Assembly: GCF_900091435.1 (NCBI RefSeq)
Contig: NZ_FMCS01000011.1
Location: 124,001 to 188,000, forward strand
Length of the DNA: 64,000 nt
Reading direction: 5' to 3'
DNA from: Micromonospora chaiyaphumensis
GTDB lineage: Bacteria > Actinomycetota > Actinomycetes > Mycobacteriales > Micromonosporaceae
The position numbers and the translations under genes are program-made. Below the pieces are notes generated by a model. It was not told the origin of the DNA. It saw nothing but the letters and a program-made list of their open reading frames with translations, and did no database searches. Below, piece by piece: positions 34,734 through 43,047 of this stretch (within the stretch, counting starts at the first letter, position 1; every line of letters begins with the position of its first letter).

Positions 34734-35432
34734 CTACGAAGGTACGACCCGCACCCCGGGCCAGGGTCTGCGCCAGATCGCTTCCCACTGGGTCCACTGC
34801 CCCGGTGCGGGTGGTGTGCGTTCGGTGCGGTCGGCTCTGATCGGTAGCAGCGCCTGCCAACCGTCGAACAGTTGCTGGAGTTCGTCCTCGCTGAAGAAGT
34901 GGATGTCCAGCCCGTTCTTCGCTCCCGCGGTGTAGCGGACGCTGAACCCCTGGTCGGCACCGCGCTCGATGACCTCGTGAGCCGGCCACACGTCGGTGCC
35001 GGTGGCGTTGACCCGGACGCACAGCAGGCCCCCGGGTTCGACGCGCCGCTGCGCGGCACGGATGTGCCGGTGCGCCTGGTCGCGGTTGCCGTGCTGGAAC
35101 ACCTGGATCCCGATCACGAGCGGCCAGGTCCGGCCGACCGGTAGCGACTCCAGGTCGCCGTGCCGCAGCCGATCCGCCCGGTCGGGCCGGCGTCGGGCGA
35201 GCTGACGGACCGCCTCGGCGGAGACGTCCAGGCCGACGACGTCCAGGCCACCGTCGACCAGTGGCAGCAAATTACGGCCGTTGCCGCAGCCGACGTACAG
35301 GCCCGAGCTGATGCCCTCCCTGGCGGCGGCTGCGAGGATGTCGTCGACGAACGCCACGGGCGGCTCGCCGGCGTAGCGGCCCCGCCGGTACTCCTCATTC
35401 CAGGCCTCAGAGGCCGTCGGCAGCGCACCCAT
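34734..35432 (-). CDS. class I SAM-dependent methyltransferase
   Basis: This 232-residue protein has motif I as GLYVGCGNGRNLLPL near 44-58 and the acidic residue after strand 2 in VVGLDVS. A downstream motif RHGDLESLP and strand 4 WPLVIGIQVFQH follow. The N-terminus (AWNEEYRRGRYAGEPPVAFV) is typical of the Methyltransf_25/tellurite-resistance-like group. The substrate is not deducible. Confidence 0.88.
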   Translation of the reverse strand: MGALPTASEAWNEEYRRGRYAGEPPVAFVDDILAAAAREGISSGLYVGCGNGRNLLPLVDGGLDVVGLDVSAEAVRQLARRRPDRADRLRHGDLESLPVGRTWPLVIGIQVFQHGNRDQAHRHIRAAQRRVEPGGLLCVRVNATGTDVWPAHEVIERGADQGFSVRYTAGAKNGLDIHFFSEDELQQLFDGWQALLPIRADRTERTPPAPGQWTQWEAIWRRPWPGVRVVPS

Positions 35433-35471
35433 CGCGCCAGGGTGGCAGACGACTGGAATCGGCGCGACCCC

Positions 35472-35915
35472 TCACTCCAGTGCCCACATGATCTGTGGCG
35501 GCCGGACCCGGGCGCAGAGCGGTCCGCCGTCGGCGTCGGTCAACCCGAGCCGGCCGACCAGCACGCCGGCACCATCGTGTCCGGCGCGGAGCAGCCCGGT
35601 CGGTATGTCGCCGAACATCAGCTTGGCCCGCCGGAACATCTCGAAACGGCCATCCGTCACCGCACCCCAGCTCAGATAGAGGAACCGCGCGCCGGGTCGC
35701 CCGTGCACCCACGGCCCGCCGACGTCGAGCAGCCCGTCCACCTCGCGGGTGGTGACCTCGACCTGCCAGGAGGCTTCCCGCGCGTCGGCCGGGATCCGGT
35801 CGACCACCTCGGCCTTGCGCTGGATCCCGACGTGCACGTTGCGGAGCCGGAGCAGGTCCGCCTCAGCGCCCGCGCGCCGCCCCGGCAGGTCGCTGCCCTC
35901 GATCCGGATCAGCAT
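35472..35915 (-). CDS. DUF5990-family protein
   Basis: This 147-residue protein starts MLIRIEGSDLPGR and contains VHVGIQRKAEVVDRIPADA, WQVEVTT, GPWVHGRPGARFLYLSWG and a closing LVGRLGLTDADGGPLCARVR. This is the layout of the uncharacterised DUF5990 family of actinobacteria. No motif points to catalysis. Confidence 0.75.
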   Translation of the reverse strand: MLIRIEGSDLPGRRAGAEADLLRLRNVHVGIQRKAEVVDRIPADAREASWQVEVTTREVDGLLDVGGPWVHGRPGARFLYLSWGAVTDGRFEMFRRAKLMFGDIPTGLLRAGHDGAGVLVGRLGLTDADGGPLCARVRPPQIMWALE

Positions 35916-36076
35916 CCCTCAACTCTAGGGCTGCCCGCCGACGCATCCGCCCTCCGTGTGGTGGCCGTCCTCTAGCCAGCCCGATCCTCGCGCGGGACGG
36001 ACACGAAGCCGTTCTGATCAGCACGGCCAGGGCAGCGTCCGTAGCAGCGGGGGGGGGTCGGCTGTACCGTCCCTGC

Positions 36077-36238
36077 GTGGAGCGCGCGGAACTGATGTCT
36101 CTGCTCGCCTGGGACGACGGGGTGACCGAGGCGTGCCGGACCGCCCTTGAGCAGGGCGCGTCCTTCCACATCTGGGACGGATCGGTCCCGCGGTGCCGCT
36201 CAGTCGTCGCCACGGCGGCTGACCAACAAGGTGCGTGA
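36077..36238 (+). CDS. short hypothetical ORF, possibly a gene remnant
   Basis: A 53-codon GTG frame (VERAELMSLLAWDDGVTEAC onwards) stops at 36236-36238. Codon use is natural for the region, but there is no ribosome site and no recognised family. A TACCGT box at 36065-36070 could give a leaderless message. The surrounding 35.9-36.4 kb sequence has no other supported gene and may be a decayed insertion point. A run of nine G residues lies at 36049-36057. Confidence 0.25.
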   Translation: MERAELMSLLAWDDGVTEACRTALEQGASFHIWDGSVPRCRSVVATAADQQGA

Positions 36239-36428
36239 TGCGCCGGGCGGGGGGCGGGTCGCGGTGTCCGATATTCAGTCCCGGGATCGCTCCGGGGACC
36301 TACCCGTGCCCACCCCCCGTAGCCGCGCTGCCCCGCATGGGAAGCCCTGACCGGCCAACTGCGGCGCACCGTAACAGCCGGCTGCGACACCGCGCCCCCG
36401 TCCCTCACCGACGGGCAGCAACGGTTCT

Positions 36429-36444
36429 ATTCTAACGCTAGAAT
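36429..36444 (+). promoter_or_regulatory. PadR operator overlapping a leaderless -10 box
   Basis: ATTCTA and TAGAAT are exact inverted arms around ACGC at 36429-36444. TAGAAT is itself a good -10 box placing the transcript start at about 36451, the GTG of the padR-like gene. Autorepression with a leaderless message is likely. Confidence 0.65.
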
Positions 36445-36450
36445 GTTCCA

Positions 36451-36984
36451 GTGGAGTTGACCGCCAACGAGCTGACCGTGCTGGGCCTGGTCATCGAGCG
36501 CCCGCAGCACGGCTACGACCTGGAGCAGGTGATCGAGCAGCGCGGCATTCGCCAGTGGACCGACATCGGGTTCTCCTCGATCTACTACCTGCTCGCCAAG
36601 CTGGAGACGCGCGGCCTGCTCCACGTTCCGCACGCTCCCGCCGCCGCGAAGTCCCGCCGCGTCTTCCACGCCACCGCCAGAGGCCGCGAGATTGCGGCGC
36701 GCACCGCGCTGACCCTCATCGCCGAGGCACGGCCGGTTCCGCACCCACTGCTGGTCGGCCTCGCCAACCTGCCACTGCTCTCGCAGCGGGAGTACGCGCA
36801 GGCGCTGCGTAGCCGGTTGGCGCAGGTCGAAGCCCGCATCGCCGCGGTCGAGGCAGCGCAGCAGGCACCGACTCCCCTCCCGCTCGCGGCGCGTGAGGTG
36901 TTCTCGTACTCGCTGAGCCTGCTGGACGCGGAGCGGCAGTGGCTCACCACCCGAGCCGAGGTACTCGATGACGAACAAGATTGA
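36451..36984 (+). CDS. PadR-family transcriptional regulator
   Basis: This 177-residue protein starts at GTG 36451. The N-terminal winged helix has ELTVLGLVIERPQHGYDLEQ, IGFSSIYYLLAKLETRGLL and VFHATARGREI. The C-terminal half is the helical Vir_act_alpha_C-like domain. The downstream GyrI-like gene overlaps it by 17 bp, a common pair in which the second protein may bind the inducing ligand. Confidence 0.92.
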   Translation: MELTANELTVLGLVIERPQHGYDLEQVIEQRGIRQWTDIGFSSIYYLLAKLETRGLLHVPHAPAAAKSRRVFHATARGREIAARTALTLIAEARPVPHPLLVGLANLPLLSQREYAQALRSRLAQVEARIAAVEAAQQAPTPLPLAAREVFSYSLSLLDAERQWLTTRAEVLDDEQD

Positions 36985-37654
36985 CTTCAAGAAGACTCTC
37001 GACACCTACCGGGCGCCGCGGGGCCGATTCCGGATCGTCGACGTGCCCGACCTGCGATACCTCATGATCGACGGCCATGGCGACCCCAACACGTCGCCCG
37101 CCTTCACCACGGCCGTCGAAGCGCTCTATCCGGTGGCGTACAAGCTGAAGTTCGCCAGCAAGGCGGACCTCGGGCGCGATTACGTCGTTCCGCCCCTGGA
37201 GGGCCTGTGGTGGGCCGAGGACATGGATTCCTTCACGGCGGCGCGGGACAAGTCGCGGTGGAACTGGACGCTGCTGCTCATGGTCCCGGACTGGATCGAC
37301 GAGGCCATGTTCTCCACCGCCGTCGAGCAGGCCGGGGCGAAGAACCGGTCAGCGCGTCTCGATGACGTCCGCCTGGAGACGCTGTCCGAGGGGCGGTGCG
37401 TGCAGACACTGCACGTCGGCGCCTTCGACGATGAGGCTGACGTACTCGCGCAGATGCACCACGAATTCATCCCCGGCCAGGGGCTTCGGATGGCCGGCCT
37501 CCACCACGAGATCTATCTCAGCGACTTCCGTCGAGTCGCCCCCGACAAGCAGCGCACCATCCTCCGGCAGCCCGTTACTACCGCGGCCGGTGGGCTCGCT
37601 CGATCAGCGTCTGCGCATCGTGAGGGCGGCCCGCGAGGCGGGCTGCCTCGGTGA
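36968..37654 (+). CDS. GyrI-like small-molecule-binding domain protein
   Basis: This 228-residue protein matches the GyrI-like family found beside PadR regulators: KIDFKKTLDTYRAPRGRFRI, YLMIDGHGDPNTSPAFTTAV, PLEGLWWAED, WNWTLLLMVPDWI, CVQTLHVGAFDDE and LHHEIYLSDFRRVAPDKQRT. These bind hydrophobic compounds and sometimes hydrolyse cyclopropanoids. The homologous part seems to end near residue 205. The last about 25 residues are low-complexity and run 77 bp into the convergent Sel1 gene, so an older stop codon may have been lost. Confidence 0.88.
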   Translation: MTNKIDFKKTLDTYRAPRGRFRIVDVPDLRYLMIDGHGDPNTSPAFTTAVEALYPVAYKLKFASKADLGRDYVVPPLEGLWWAEDMDSFTAARDKSRWNWTLLLMVPDWIDEAMFSTAVEQAGAKNRSARLDDVRLETLSEGRCVQTLHVGAFDDEADVLAQMHHEFIPGQGLRMAGLHHEIYLSDFRRVAPDKQRTILRQPVTTAAGGLARSASAHREGGPRGGLPR

Positions 37655-38360
37655 TCTCGTCGGCGGACATGAGCGGTGCGATCTGGACCGCCTCGACCGC
37701 GCCCCGGTTGTCGCCCCAGTCGAGCATGCGCAGGAACCACCGGACCGCCTGCACTCGGTCCACGGGCCCGCCCACACCGTCCCGCCACGCTTGCGCCAAC
37801 GCGTACATCGCCACCACCGAGCCGCTCTCGGCGCCGCGGACATTCCACTCCCGGGCTCGCTCCTGCTCGCCGTCGGCGGCGAGGCACTCCGCGAGTGCAG
37901 CAGCACCGGCACCCAACCCGAGTTCGGCCGACCGCTGGAACATCAGCCTCGCGCGGCCCTGGTCGGGTGCGACCAGTTCGCCTCGCCGGAACAGCACGCC
38001 CAGATTGAAGGCGGCGTAGCTGTCCCCGGCCTCAGCCGCCGCAGTGAGCAGCGAGATGGCACGAGGCACGTCCCGCTCGCCGTCCACGCCGTTGAGAAGC
38101 ATGACGGCGAGACCTCTGCTCCCCGCGGGGTGACCTTGACCGGCGGCGGACTCGAAGTATCGGCGAGCCTCGGCCGGCCGGGAAAGGTGCTCCAGGAAAA
38201 GGCCGCCCGCCAGCGCCTGCGCGTCGGCGTCACCGCCGTCGGCCAGCGCCAGGAGTTCGGGCAGACGCCGTTGCACCTCGGCCCGCGCAGCGAGATCGCC
38301 CCGCGTCATGCGCCCGAACAACTCCTCGAAGTCACCGGGGCGAAGACCTTCCTTACCCAT
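37578..38360 (-). CDS. Sel1/TPR-repeat protein
   Basis: This 260-residue protein starts at ATG 38360 (an in-frame start at 38432 adds 24 residues). Helical Sel1-like repeats are visible: GDADAQALAGGLFLEHLSRP, GHPAGSRGLAVMLLNG, GDSYAAFNLGVLFRRGELV, GLGAGAAALAECLAADGE and GSVVAMYALAQAWRDG. Such repeats mediate protein contacts. No signal peptide is seen, and the role is unknown. Confidence 0.8.
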   Translation of the reverse strand: MGKEGLRPGDFEELFGRMTRGDLAARAEVQRRLPELLALADGGDADAQALAGGLFLEHLSRPAEARRYFESAAGQGHPAGSRGLAVMLLNGVDGERDVPRAISLLTAAAEAGDSYAAFNLGVLFRRGELVAPDQGRARLMFQRSAELGLGAGAAALAECLAADGEQERAREWNVRGAESGSVVAMYALAQAWRDGVGGPVDRVQAVRWFLRMLDWGDNRGAVEAVQIAPLMSADEITEAARLAGRPHDAQTLIERAHRPR

Positions 38361-38674
38361 ACCTGTTCGCTCCCCGCTCCAGACTCCGATGAGCAACCTC
38401 GGCGTCACGCTCACACCCGCCGCGTGGGCCACAGCGTAGGGCAGTCGGCTGGTCGGTGGTGTCCGGAGAGTTGATCGCGTGGCCGGCCCAGTCGTGATGC
38501 CCGGGACACCGGGCCGGCCTGCGCCTCGCGTTCCCGTGACCGTCGCGTACCCGGTTGCTGGCCCGTTGTCGACCGCTGCCTGCTCTTTCGTGCTTGCGTG
38601 CGGGGCCCCGTTCGGGAGAGTCCGCGAGAGGACGCCCTCTCGCTCTGGCGTCGTCTGACCTGGGGGCTGGACGC
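38361..38674. other. intergenic region with no supported gene
   Basis: About 314 bp between divergent Sel1 and HEAT-like genes. I saw no tRNA, clear promoter or strong repeat here. Confidence 0.5.
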
Positions 38675-39175
38675 ATGTGCGTGGTGGATGTCGCGGCCAA
38701 GGAACTCGCTGTTGCCCGGTTCCTCAAGGAGCATCCGCCACCACGCCAGGTTGACAGCGACCATCCCGCGCTGCGGGGCTGCGCCGAGGTCGCCTGGTCC
38801 GACATCCCTCGCTGTCTCGCGGCAATTCCGTCTCTGTTCCGTGGCCTTCTCGACGAGGCTGCCGCCCCCGAGGCCGCGCCCGTGCTCACCAACGTCCTGA
38901 TGGACGGCGTTTTCCACCTGAGCCCGGCGATGCCGGCGGCGTTGCCGTTCCTGCTGCGCCTCGTGGCCGACCCGGATGTCTCCGTACGGTCCAGCCTGCT
39001 CGACGTTGTGGTGATCGCCGCCGAACTGTCCCAGCCGGTCGACGCGGACAACGACCGCGCGGTCCTGCTACTCGGTCACGACAGCGACCATCCGGAACGT
39101 GAACAGTGCCGAGCCGTCTTCTCGGAACATGCCTCGCTGCTGCGCGTTCAGAGCTTGCCTTCAGCAGATGGCTGA
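38675..39175 (+). CDS. hypothetical helical (HEAT-like) protein
   Basis: This 166-residue frame starts at ATG 38675, without an obvious ribosome site. Helical blocks SDIPRCLAAIPSLFRGLLDE, LSPAMPAALPFLLRLVADP and VSVRSSLLDVVVIAAELS resemble HEAT/armadillo-like repeats seen in uncharacterised Streptomyces proteins. No catalytic motif is visible. Confidence 0.65.
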   Translation: MCVVDVAAKELAVARFLKEHPPPRQVDSDHPALRGCAEVAWSDIPRCLAAIPSLFRGLLDEAAAPEAAPVLTNVLMDGVFHLSPAMPAALPFLLRLVADPDVSVRSSLLDVVVIAAELSQPVDADNDRAVLLLGHDSDHPEREQCRAVFSEHASLLRVQSLPSADG

Positions 39176-39263
39176 GTCCGCCGACCCGCAGTAGCCTGCC
39201 CGGCGGGCTGACTGAGACCTGTCCTCGACAGCGAGCGGCAGGGTCCGTACGAAGGAGGGTGCG

Positions 39264-39719
39264 TTGTCCGCTGTCGCGTCACTGACCCTGATCCCCAGAA
39301 GCAGCATCCCCGAGCTGGCCCGTTCGGCCCGCACCTCGTCATCGTCACTCCACTCGTTCCTGGCCGAGCACGGACGCGAGTCCCCGGAGGAGTACGACTG
39401 GTCCGGGTACTGCATGCTGCACGTCCTGAGCTATCTGGAGGAGCACGGCGTAGACCTGGAGCAGTCGGAGTTCGATGCCGTGTCCGCGGCCGTCAACAAG
39501 GTCCACGACCTCACCGTGTTCATCACGCCGGCCCACAAGCGGTTCCTGGGTCAGCTCGACCCCGCACGCCACCGCCCGGAGGAGTTGGCCGCCCACTTCG
39601 AGGAGATGGGGCTGGACTTCGAGGAGAGCGGCATGGCCGGCTTGGACGGGCTGACGCTGTTGCGGGACAGCATCTCCGACCTCCGCGACGACCAGGTTCT
39701 GCTGCTGCACGTGGGCTGA
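39264..39719 (+). CDS. hypothetical protein with TTG start
   Basis: This 151-residue frame starts at TTG 39264 behind GAAGGAGGG, a very strong ribosome site that decides the start. The protein is acidic and helical, with YDWSGYCMLHVLSYLEEHG and VHDLTVFITPAHKRFLGQLD. It may be an immunity- or accessory-type protein of the kind common in this patchy region, but I do not recognise the family. Confidence 0.65.
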   Translation: MSAVASLTLIPRSSIPELARSARTSSSSLHSFLAEHGRESPEEYDWSGYCMLHVLSYLEEHGVDLEQSEFDAVSAAVNKVHDLTVFITPAHKRFLGQLDPARHRPEELAAHFEEMGLDFEESGMAGLDGLTLLRDSISDLRDDQVLLLHVG

Positions 39720-39751
39720 AGCCAGATGCGCCGTCGTGGCAAGGTCGGCAC

Positions 39752-40330
39752 ATGAGCATCGATGACGAGATTGCTCGCTTCGAGTGGTCTCGTATTCCGA
39801 CGTATCTGGGCCACGCCGAGATGGTGCCCGGTGCCGTGCGGAGCCTGGTCGCGGCTGCGAACGAGGAGGAAGCTGCCCGGCTCGGCGGGTGGATGGAGCG
39901 CATCCTCCTGTCCGTGGCCGGCCCGTGCGAGGGTTGCGCGCCGGTCGCCACCGTCCTGGTCGCGGCGCTGCCCGAGATGACGCCGGCCGGGCACAGCGTG
40001 GCCCTCGATCTCCTGTCGGTCATCGGCGCCGCCGAGGTCACCGGACCGTCGCACGAGCAGATCGGTGCCGTGGACGTCGACGAGATCCGCCGGGCGGTGA
40101 CGGCCGGCTTCCCTCATTACGTCGCGGTACTCCAGGCGGAGTCCTCCGCAGAAGGTGAGCTCCACTCCTGCATCGACCTCGTGGGGATCGCGGCGCTTTA
40201 CGATCCCCGCCTGGCGGCAGCTGGGACCGCTGCGCTCACAGCGATCCGGACGAGCGGTCGAGGCGAAGATCTGGCTGCTCTGATCGAGAACGCGCTCGCC
40301 GATCTAGAAAATCCTCCATGGGAGGCCTGA
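39752..40330 (+). CDS. hypothetical helical protein
   Basis: This 192-residue protein starts at ATG 39752, 32 bp after the previous gene and on the same strand. It is helical and acidic, with WMERILLSVAGPCEGCAPVA, SVALDLLSVIGAAEV and LHSCIDLVGIAALYDPRLAA, reminiscent of HEAT-like proteins such as the one at 38675. It ends 15 bp from the left att repeat of the integrated element and is therefore the last host gene on that side. Confidence 0.65.
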   Translation: MSIDDEIARFEWSRIPTYLGHAEMVPGAVRSLVAAANEEEAARLGGWMERILLSVAGPCEGCAPVATVLVAALPEMTPAGHSVALDLLSVIGAAEVTGPSHEQIGAVDVDEIRRAVTAGFPHYVAVLQAESSAEGELHSCIDLVGIAALYDPRLAAAGTAALTAIRTSGRGEDLAALIENALADLENPPWEA

Positions 40331-40344
40331 GCAGGGAGTTTGCG

Positions 40345-40389
40345 TGGTGGGGCGGGCGGGACTCGAACCCGCGACCGAGGGATTATGAG
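40345..40389. repeat. left attachment site (tRNA-Met 3' fragment)
   Basis: These 45 bases are identical to 44602-44646, from the CCA end to the anticodon loop of the tRNA-Met gene. The match breaks at 40390. This is the displaced copy, not a functional tRNA. Confidence 0.92.
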
Positions 40390-40546
40390 ATCAAGGTGCA
40401 GGCTCAGACGACCTGGGCACGTGCGGGTCTAGCAGCGGAAACACCTCTCGACATCTCACACCACTCCCCCGCCGTCCGCCGACCTCTTGCGGACCAGATG
40501 CGGACCGCTCACCTACCAGCGCCCAACGCTGATCATGCCGCACCTG

Positions 40547-40789
40547 CTAGGGCATCAAGGCGATGATCCAGCGAACCATTCGGACAACTCCCGCAACGAT
40601 GCCGACCAGAAACGGCAGCAGAGCCAACGCAGCGAACAGGCGGGCGAAGAGCCGGCGCCTCGGTGTCGCACCGCGTCCCATCCGACCAACCATCGCCATC
40701 TGCGACTCGAACAGGTATGGGCTCGGCTGGTCGCTGGTCATGTAGCCGAGCGCGTCGTCGCCTCGCCGGGGTTTCTGCCGGTCTGCCAT
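40547..40789 (-). CDS. small membrane protein of the integrated element
   Basis: This 80-residue frame starts at ATG 40789; a TTG at 40804 adds five residues. It is basic and polar at the N-terminus, then has one C-terminal membrane helix (LFAALALLPFLVGIVAGVV). This tail-anchored or phage-like layout has no family I recognise. There is no clear ribosome site. Confidence 0.45.
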   Translation of the reverse strand: MADRQKPRRGDDALGYMTSDQPSPYLFESQMAMVGRMGRGATPRRRLFARLFAALALLPFLVGIVAGVVRMVRWIIALMP

Positions 40790-40830
40790 GACCACATAGT
40801 GCAATGCCGCGTCACCCTCGGCGTCGAGTA

Positions 40831-40870
40831 GTGGGCGACGGGGATCGAACCGGCACCGTCAGTTTGGAAG
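40831..40870 (-). other. relic of a tRNA-Gly(TCC) 3' half
   Basis: Read on the minus strand the bases give CTTCCAAAC, then ACTGACGG and GGTTCGATCCCCGTCGCCCAC. This follows the anticodon loop, T arm and acceptor 3' strand of a glycine tRNA with anticodon TCC. The 5' half is absent and the T stem has a mismatch, so it is not functional. Such 3' halves are left by integrases that target tRNA genes. Confidence 0.55.
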
Positions 40871-41161
40871 GACGAAGATCATCGCTAACAAGCACCTGGT
40901 GGGCCAGGTCAAGGCAGGAAGTGCGTGACCGCTCGTGCCTCCTGGTGACGGTCCGGTGAACCGACTACTGGCACGTGGTTGGCACGGCGACCTACGAACC
41001 CAAGACGCCTGTCGGCCGGCGTTGGCTACTGCCGCTAACCTGCTCGTCCTGTCGGCTTGCATCCGGGCCAGTCGACTGGCTGTACGGATGGCTGTACACC
41101 CAGGTACTGAAAGGCCTGGATGATGAGCCTCTCACTCTTCTATGCGAGGTCGGGGGACGCA
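40871..41161. other. element region without supported gene
   Basis: Together with the tRNA-Gly relic this is a 372-bp stretch (40790-41161) without a supported gene. Short frames occur on both strands, but none has a ribosome site or a credible protein. Base composition is less GC-rich than the flanking chromosome. Confidence 0.4.
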
Positions 41162-41581
41162 ATGACTTCTGTGATCGGCCAAGACCTGGCGGCGGATAGG
41201 GTCCACGCGTGGCCCCGCGCCCTGGTAGGGGCAGCGGTGGTGAGCTCGACCGTCCTTGCGACCTCCTTGACGGTGGTGCAGACCAACGGCCCGGTTTGGT
41301 GGGTGCTGTGGTGGCTTCCGGTCCTGATTGCGGCATACCCCTTCATTTTCGTGGATCGTAGGCAATTTTTCTGGGCTTGCCTGGAAAGTGCAGTGCTGAT
41401 ACTCGTCCTGGCGGTCCTGGGCTTCTGGTTCCTTCTGTTCCTGCACCTTCCCGCCGCCCTCGTTCTTCTCGCCGCGATGGCTGCAGATCCGCGGCAGGCA
41501 CCCGAGCGGGCTCGTGTTGCGGTAGTCATCGGCGGGCTGCTAGCGGCGACGGCAACAACGCTTCACCTCCTCTATTGGTAA
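41162..41581 (+). CDS. hypothetical membrane protein of the integrated element
   Basis: This 139-residue frame starts at ATG 41162 behind GGGGGA; an upstream ATG at 41120 is less likely. Four membrane helices are visible: ALVGAAVVSSTVLATSLTVV, WWVLWWLPVLIAAYPFIFV, AVLILVLAVLGFWFLLFLHL and VAVVIGGLLAATATTLHLLY. Codon use is less GC-biased than in neighbours, as expected for acquired DNA. Function unknown. Confidence 0.6.
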   Translation: MTSVIGQDLAADRVHAWPRALVGAAVVSSTVLATSLTVVQTNGPVWWVLWWLPVLIAAYPFIFVDRRQFFWACLESAVLILVLAVLGFWFLLFLHLPAALVLLAAMAADPRQAPERARVAVVIGGLLAATATTLHLLYW

Positions 41582-42150
41582 CTCCTTGGCATAGCCAGCT
41601 CGCCGTACCAACCCACCCCGCCCGGATCCCCACCTCTGTCGCGGCCGTCGTCTCCCCACTCCTCGTAACGGCGTCGCGGATCTCCTCGTCGGGCAGTCGT
41701 AGACCGTCCAGCCTCCCCGGACGGGGACAAGGTGGAGCGCCTCACTAGCCGAACGACCTTGGCCCCGTCCGGGGAGGCTGGTAGCCCTTGTGGTGCCCGG
41801 CGAGGTGATCCGCCCCGACTGGATCTCTGAGGAGGGTCGGGGTTCGGGGCAGAGCCCCGAGGTCTTCAAAGCTCCTGTCGTCCGCCAGCGTGGCCGGCCG
41901 GCCCGGCCGATGCCGGCCGGAGGTCGCCAGCAGGCCGGGGCCGGGCCGGCGCGGCCCGCCTTGCGGGCCGCCTTGATCTGATAGAGCGCAATTCGGCAGT
42001 GTGGATGGCCAAGCCCTTGTGATCCGACGACAGATGCGCGACACATGTCCGCCAGATGATGTGCGGCAGGTTACAGCGGCCTAGGGGCGGGAAGTTGGCC
42101 GCCGACGAGACGTCCTGTGATGCCGAGATGAGGATGACGCGGCGCCGGTG
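41582..42150. other. 569-bp non-coding stretch of the element
   Basis: No credible gene was found. It holds the 26-bp hairpin at 41708-41781, a GGGGTTCGGGGCAGAGCCCC stem-forming run near 41838-41860, and dense CCGG/GGCC palindromes near 41890-41975. This may be an origin, a recombination region or a decayed gene. Confidence 0.45.
41708..41781. repeat. 26-bp inverted repeat (hairpin) in the element
   Basis: The arms 41708-41733 and 41756-41781 are complementary with a single mismatch, around a 22-nt loop. The stem contains CCTCCCCGGACGGGG. It is a very stable hairpin that could be a transcription terminator or a processing/origin structure. Confidence 0.75.
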
Positions 42151-43047
42151 TCAGCGGCCCCGCAGCTTGTCCCACACTGTCCGTTTGGGTTGTCGTTGCG
42201 CCGAGGGCAGCACGTCTTCGGCAAGCATCCGCCGGGCCGCGTCGCGCGTGGCGGCAGACAGGTCCGGAGTCACGCACGCAAGCTGCGCCAGCGACGACGC
42301 GATGAGCACGGGCCGGGTCTGTTGCGCCGTAAACGCTTTCTCGAAGCGCTCGGCCACCAGCGCGGCGACACCGGCCCGTTGCGCCGGGTCCGTCCACGCC
42401 GAGGCCACCAGCGCGTAGACGGCCGCCTCGGTAGTCCAGTCCTCGACGCCGAAGACGATGTCGGCCAGCAGCCCCGTTTCACCCCGGTGCAGCAGGCCAA
42501 GGCAGCACCACGCCTGCACGGTCCGCTCCCACACGGACATCCGTGTGCGGCCCGGCGACTGCGGCGGGTGGACGAGCAAAGACAACAATTCTTTGACGGG
42601 TACCTCGCGCAGCCGCGCCGCCGCATGCAAGGTGACCGCAGGCGGGCCCCAGGACCGTTGCGCGGCAAGCTCCGTCACCACCCCTGCGGCGTCCGGGTCG
42701 GGCGGGGGCAGAGCCGCGGTCTCCCGGGTACCGTCGTAATGCCACAGCACGGCGCCGCCTGGACGCAAGGGTTGGCGCGGATCGGGTTCGCCTGGGCGGC
42801 CCATGGCGATGACAATGCCCGGGCAGCGTCGCCGTACCAGGGCGATCGCGCTCGGCGGCTCCATCGCGGAGATCCCGATCTCCGTCGCCATCTGCTGTGG
42901 ATTGAGTCCGGCGACGGCGTTGATGCTCGACGCCTTGCCGGCGGGCACAAAGCCTAGCCACGCAATGTCGCGGGCCTCCTCGAAATAACCGGCGTTGACG
43001 CGCTCCATCAGCTGGCCTAGGTCACGTGCGCCATGATCGGCAGGCAT
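42151..43047 (-). CDS. hypothetical protein of the integrated element
   Basis: This 298-residue frame starts at ATG 43047, whose bases overlap the ATG of the divergent gene at 43046; a start at 43008 is an alternative. The N-terminal half has NAVAGLNPQQMATEIGISAM and LVRRRCPGIVIAMGRPGEP. The C-terminal half is helical (VWERTVQAWCCLGLLHRGET). I recognise no family. As the largest cargo gene it may give the element its host effect. Confidence 0.6.
   Translation of the reverse strand: MPADHGARDLGQLMERVNAGYFEEARDIAWLGFVPAGKASSINAVAGLNPQQMATEIGISAMEPPSAIALVRRRCPGIVIAMGRPGEPDPRQPLRPGGAVLWHYDGTRETAALPPPDPDAAGVVTELAAQRSWGPPAVTLHAAARLREVPVKELLSLLVHPPQSPGRTRMSVWERTVQAWCCLGLLHRGETGLLADIVFGVEDWTTEAAVYALVASAWTDPAQRAGVAALVAERFEKAFTAQQTRPVLIASSLAQLACVTPDLSAATRDAARRMLAEDVLPSAQRQPKRTVWDKLRGR

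Noticed and set aside
40345..40389. Apparent second tRNA-Met gene
   Set aside because: Only the 3' 45 bases match; the anticodon stem and 5' half are missing, so it is an att site.
41540..42046. Protein-coding frames on either strand in the element's gap
   Set aside because: Products are Arg/Pro/Gly-rich without ribosome sites and cross the 26-bp hairpin, so they are unlikely genes.
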